Shown: positions 49,601-52,034 of the stretch, one piece after another
Numbering within the stretch: the stretch's first letter is position 1
How the letters are laid out: each line of letters starts with the position of its first letter
NCBI RefSeq assembly: GCF_009766005.1
Contig: NZ_LMUK01000025.1
Location: forward strand, 73,076-125,109
Direction of reading: 5' to 3'
Origin: Bradyrhizobium sp. S69
GTDB lineage: Bacteria; Pseudomonadota; Alphaproteobacteria; Rhizobiales; Xanthobacteraceae
Length of the DNA: 52,034 bases
Notes under the pieces: generated by a model
Seen by the model: only the letters and a program-made list of their open reading frames with translations
What the model was told of the DNA's origin: nothing
Database searches by the model: none
Position numbers and translations under genes: made by a program

Positions 49601-50573
49601 TCAAGGCATCGACGAATAGTTGATCGGAAGCCACGTGTAGCCGGAACCGGCCGCGCGAACGTGCCCAATGCCGGGGAACGAGAGGTGGGCTGCCGCCACC
49701 ATGTCGCCCTGCTTGGCCACGTCGGCGAAGACCTTCAGGCGTTGCGCCAGGGCTTCCTTGGAGTCGCCGTCGAAATGGATGACGACCGATGGATCGGGAA
49801 ACTGCACCGAGCCGACATGGATCAGGTCACCCCAGACAATCAGCTTCTGACCCTTGCTCTCGACAACATAGACGCTATGCCCGGCGGTATGTCCGTAGCT
49901 CGCCACCGCCTTGATGCCTCCGCCCAGATCGGTGTCGCCATCGAACGGCTTGAACTTGCCGGCCTTGACGTAAGGGTTGAGCGACGCCATCGCGCCCTGG
50001 AAAAGGCCTTTCGAATCGTCAGGCGCCTTGTCGAGGTTGGCCTGGCTGAGCCAGAACTCGGCTTCGCGTTGGTCGGCGCGTACGATGGCATTTGGGAACG
50101 CGATCTTGTCGTCCGCCATCAGCCCCCCCGAGATGGTCGGGATGCATGTGGGTGAGATAGATCTCGTCGACCTGCTCAGGCTGATATCCGGCCGCCCTCA
50201 GGTTGGTCAGCAGTTTGCCCAGCGTCGGCCCGAACAGCGCGCCGGCGCCGGTATCGATCAGGATTAGTTTGCTGCCGGTGTTGATCAAAAAGCCGTTCAC
50301 CGAGGTTTCGACCGGGATCGTGAGATAGGCCTCAGCGAGGGTACGCTGGAGAACTTGCGGGTCGACATTGAAGAGCAATTTGTCCATAGGCAATCGGACC
50401 GTGCCGTCCGAGATTGCGGTAATCTCGTCGTCCCCAAGCATGAGGCGATAGTAAGCGGGCGCCTGGGTTTTGATCTGAGGTGCCGCACTGAAGGCCGCAC
50501 CCGATGACAGAGTGCCGACAGCGGCAGCAAAGGCTGCGGTAAAAACCGTGCGTATCGCTTGCTTCAATCGCAT
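49601..50573 (-). pseudogene. Secreted metallo-beta-lactamase-fold hydrolase, frameshifted
   Basis: Two frames together make one exported MBL-fold protein of about 320 aa. Frame 1 starts MRLKQAIRTVFTAAFAAAVGTL (signal peptide; ATG 50573 with GGGAA six bases before) and runs to LTHMHPDHLGG (H-x-H-x-D-H). The second frame resumes LMADDKIAFPNAIVRADQREAEFWLSQ and holds YGHTAGHSVYVVESKG, VWGDLIHVG and AHLSFPGIGH, the remaining metal ligands. The break is a run of seven C on the plus strand (50123-50129); six would restore H-L-G-G-L-M. It may be a real inactivation, a slippage-prone phase switch, or a sequencing error. Alone and monocistronic. Confidence 0.85.
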
Positions 50574-50800
50574 AAGCATTTCCCACATTTTTTAGGACTG
50601 ACAAAACGAATATTGGCCTTCCTGGTCCAGCTATCGCAAGCGCGACGATCCGTGGCATGGATGGCCGGTAGGCGCATAATAGGCACGCCCTCACGATAAG
50701 TAGAACAGATTTCCGTCCGGGGATTGATCGTCTATCTTGACGGCGGAGCGCTCGTGACCTGAACCTCAATACTTGAAACTCAAGACCTGCGATTTCCCTG

Positions 50801-52034
50801 ATGAATCCAAATCCTCAAAAGCTGGTGATCATCGGACACGGCGCCGCCGGGCTTGCCGCGGCGGTCTCGGCGGCTGAAGAGGCAGCCAGACGAGGCTTGC
50901 GCATTGAGATCACCCTGGTTGAAAAGTCAGGTGAAGATGAAGCCGGTGGAAACACCCGCTGCAGTCCTTCCTATATGCGGCTCGCGGCACCCGATCGCCT
51001 CGCGCCCGGTTTTGAAGACGATATGCATCAGGCATCGGGCGGATTAGCCGACCGCGGCTATTTTCGAACGCTGGCAGAGAACGCCGCAGCGACCATTGGA
51101 TGGCTGGGGAGTCACGGCGTCGCGTTTGACATCCCGGTCTATTATCTCAGCGCCGGTCCGCCGCGGATCCAGCCTGTCGGTGGCGGCCGCGCCATCGTCG
51201 ATGCGCTTGCGGCCGCCGCCAGAAAGGCGGGCGTGACGGTTCGCTATCAATCCCCGGCGACCGGCTTGGTGGTGGGGCAGGGGGATCGCGTCAGCGCCGT
51301 CCTTGTTCGATCCGGCGATCACGTCACGGCGATCGGTGCCGACGCCGTTGTTCTCGCCAGCGGCGGATTTCAGGGCAATCTCGCGATGATGCGGGCCCGT
51401 TTCGGGCCGGCCGCCGAGACCATCAGATTGATCTCGCCAGGTACGCGCTTCGATACCGGCGATGGTATTGTCATGGCCGTTGATCTCGGTGCATCCGTCT
51501 CCGGCGATTGGAACGGCATGCACATCGAGCCGATCGACCCGCGCAGCCGGCAATCCGCGCCGGTGGTTTTGGTCTATCCCTACGGAATTGTCGTCGACCA
51601 GGATGGGCGCCGTTTTCTGGATGAAGGTGGCGGGCTCGTGCACGAGACCTGGGAGGCTTTCGCCCGCGACATCCATTTCGCGCGACCGGAGCATATCGCC
51701 TATGCGATCCTCGATAGCCGGCTGTTCGATATCAAAGGCTTCGAGCGCGCGATCAGGTCGGAGGTGGCGCCGCATCAGGCCGACACGATCGAGGACCTCG
51801 CCGCGCTGATCGGCACTCCCGCCGGTCAACTGCGCGAGACGGTCGACGCGTTCAATCGGGCGGCAACCGGGGACGCCGCGCGCTTCGACGCCACACGTTG
51901 CGACGGGCTTGCGGCCAGCAGCGAACTCGATCCGCCGAAATCGAACTGGGCCCGCGCCATCGATCAACCGCCATATCTGGCTTATCCACTGGTCGGCGGC
52001 CTCGCCTATACATTTGGCGGGCTTGCAACCAACG
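50801..52034 (+). CDS. FAD-dependent fumarate reductase-like flavoprotein (partial)
   Basis: The first 411 codons of an FAD_binding_2 flavoprotein; the 3' end is outside the window. The dinucleotide motif is VIIGHGAAGLAAAVSAAEEA (about 9-28), then VEKSGEDEAGGNTRCSPSYMR, where the G-G-N-T-R run is typical of the tricarballylate dehydrogenase (TcuA)/3-ketosteroid dehydrogenase-like branch, then ADAVVLASGGFQGN, YGIVVDQDGRRFLDEG and LVGGLAYTFGGLATN near the window end. Substrate unknown; a C4-C6 dicarboxylate or tricarboxylate dehydrogenase or a steroid-type enzyme is possible. Start ATG 50801 is in a weak context. Confidence 0.85.
   Translation, partial: MNPNPQKLVIIGHGAAGLAAAVSAAEEAARRGLRIEITLVEKSGEDEAGGNTRCSPSYMRLAAPDRLAPGFEDDMHQASGGLADRGYFRTLAENAAATIGWLGSHGVAFDIPVYYLSAGPPRIQPVGGGRAIVDALAAAARKAGVTVRYQSPATGLVVGQGDRVSAVLVRSGDHVTAIGADAVVLASGGFQGNLAMMRARFGPAAETIRLISPGTRFDTGDGIVMAVDLGASVSGDWNGMHIEPIDPRSRQSAPVVLVYPYGIVVDQDGRRFLDEGGGLVHETWEAFARDIHFARPEHIAYAILDSRLFDIKGFERAIRSEVAPHQADTIEDLAALIGTPAGQLRETVDAFNRAATGDAARFDATRCDGLAASSELDPPKSNWARAIDQPPYLAYPLVGGLAYTFGGLATN

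Overview
The window looks like a chromosomal segment of a GC-rich alphaproteobacterium of the Bradyrhizobium / Rhodopseudomonas group (Nitrobacteraceae). This is inferred from codon and base composition, from the gene families present, and from intergenic palindromic repeats of a kind I associate with that group. No phage, insertion sequence or CRISPR array is visible. Most genes are packed into long co-directional runs with ATGA-type overlaps and good Shine-Dalgarno sites.

Region 1 (1-8.3 kb) is mixed. It holds the start of an rlmB-type 23S rRNA methyltransferase gene, tRNA-Tyr with a large palindromic repeat touching its 3' end, a GrlR-like protein, and a compact minus-strand transcription unit (promoter, extreme Shine-Dalgarno, 14-codon ORF, intrinsic terminator). 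It continues with tRNA-Gly, a MerR regulator facing an aldo/keto reductase across a textbook MerR operator, an SDR and DUF308 membrane protein pair divergent from an AraC regulator, about 700 bp of structured non-coding sequence, and a secreted M28 peptidase.

Region 2 (8.5-34 kb) looks like one large catabolic locus. Enoyl-CoA hydratase, CoA-transferase, HxlR regulator and 2-hydroxychromene-2-carboxylate isomerase-like genes run on the plus strand. Facing them is a 20-kb minus-strand run: branched-chain-type ABC importer (livJ, an AraC regulator, livH, livM, livG), a LivF ATPase fused to a Tm-1-like domain, a phosphoenolpyruvate-hydrolase-like TIM barrel, a giant flotillin with a hendecad coiled coil, two CoxG-like SRPBCC proteins, a molybdenum hydroxylase whose large subunit is split into two genes, MoxR and VWA proteins of the CoxD/CoxE type, an amidohydrolase, a metallo-beta-lactamase-fold lactonase, an SMP-30/isochorismatase fusion, and a flavodoxin-fold oxidoreductase. 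The simplest reading is uptake of an organic acid or (hetero)cyclic compound, hydroxylation by the Mo enzyme, ring or lactone opening, and CoA-dependent degradation. The substrate cannot be read from sequence. This is the best candidate for an undescribed system.

Region 3 (34.3-49 kb) is a binuclear-iron monooxygenase operon of the mimABCD/prmABCD (propane/acetone/phenol monooxygenase) type. It encodes alcohol dehydrogenase, two small unknown proteins, hydroxylase large subunit, reductase, hydroxylase small subunit, coupling protein, amidohydrolase, a DUF59 protein and a dedicated GroEL-like chaperonin. AcoR-type sigma-54 activators lie on both sides. Upstream of the operon a complete sigma-54 control region can be read: two upstream dyads 33 bp apart, an IHF-consensus site and a perfect -24/-12 promoter.

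Region 4 (49.6-52 kb) has a secreted metallo-beta-lactamase-fold gene broken by one extra G in a homopolymer, and the first 411 codons of an FAD-dependent fumarate-reductase-like flavoprotein that runs off the window.
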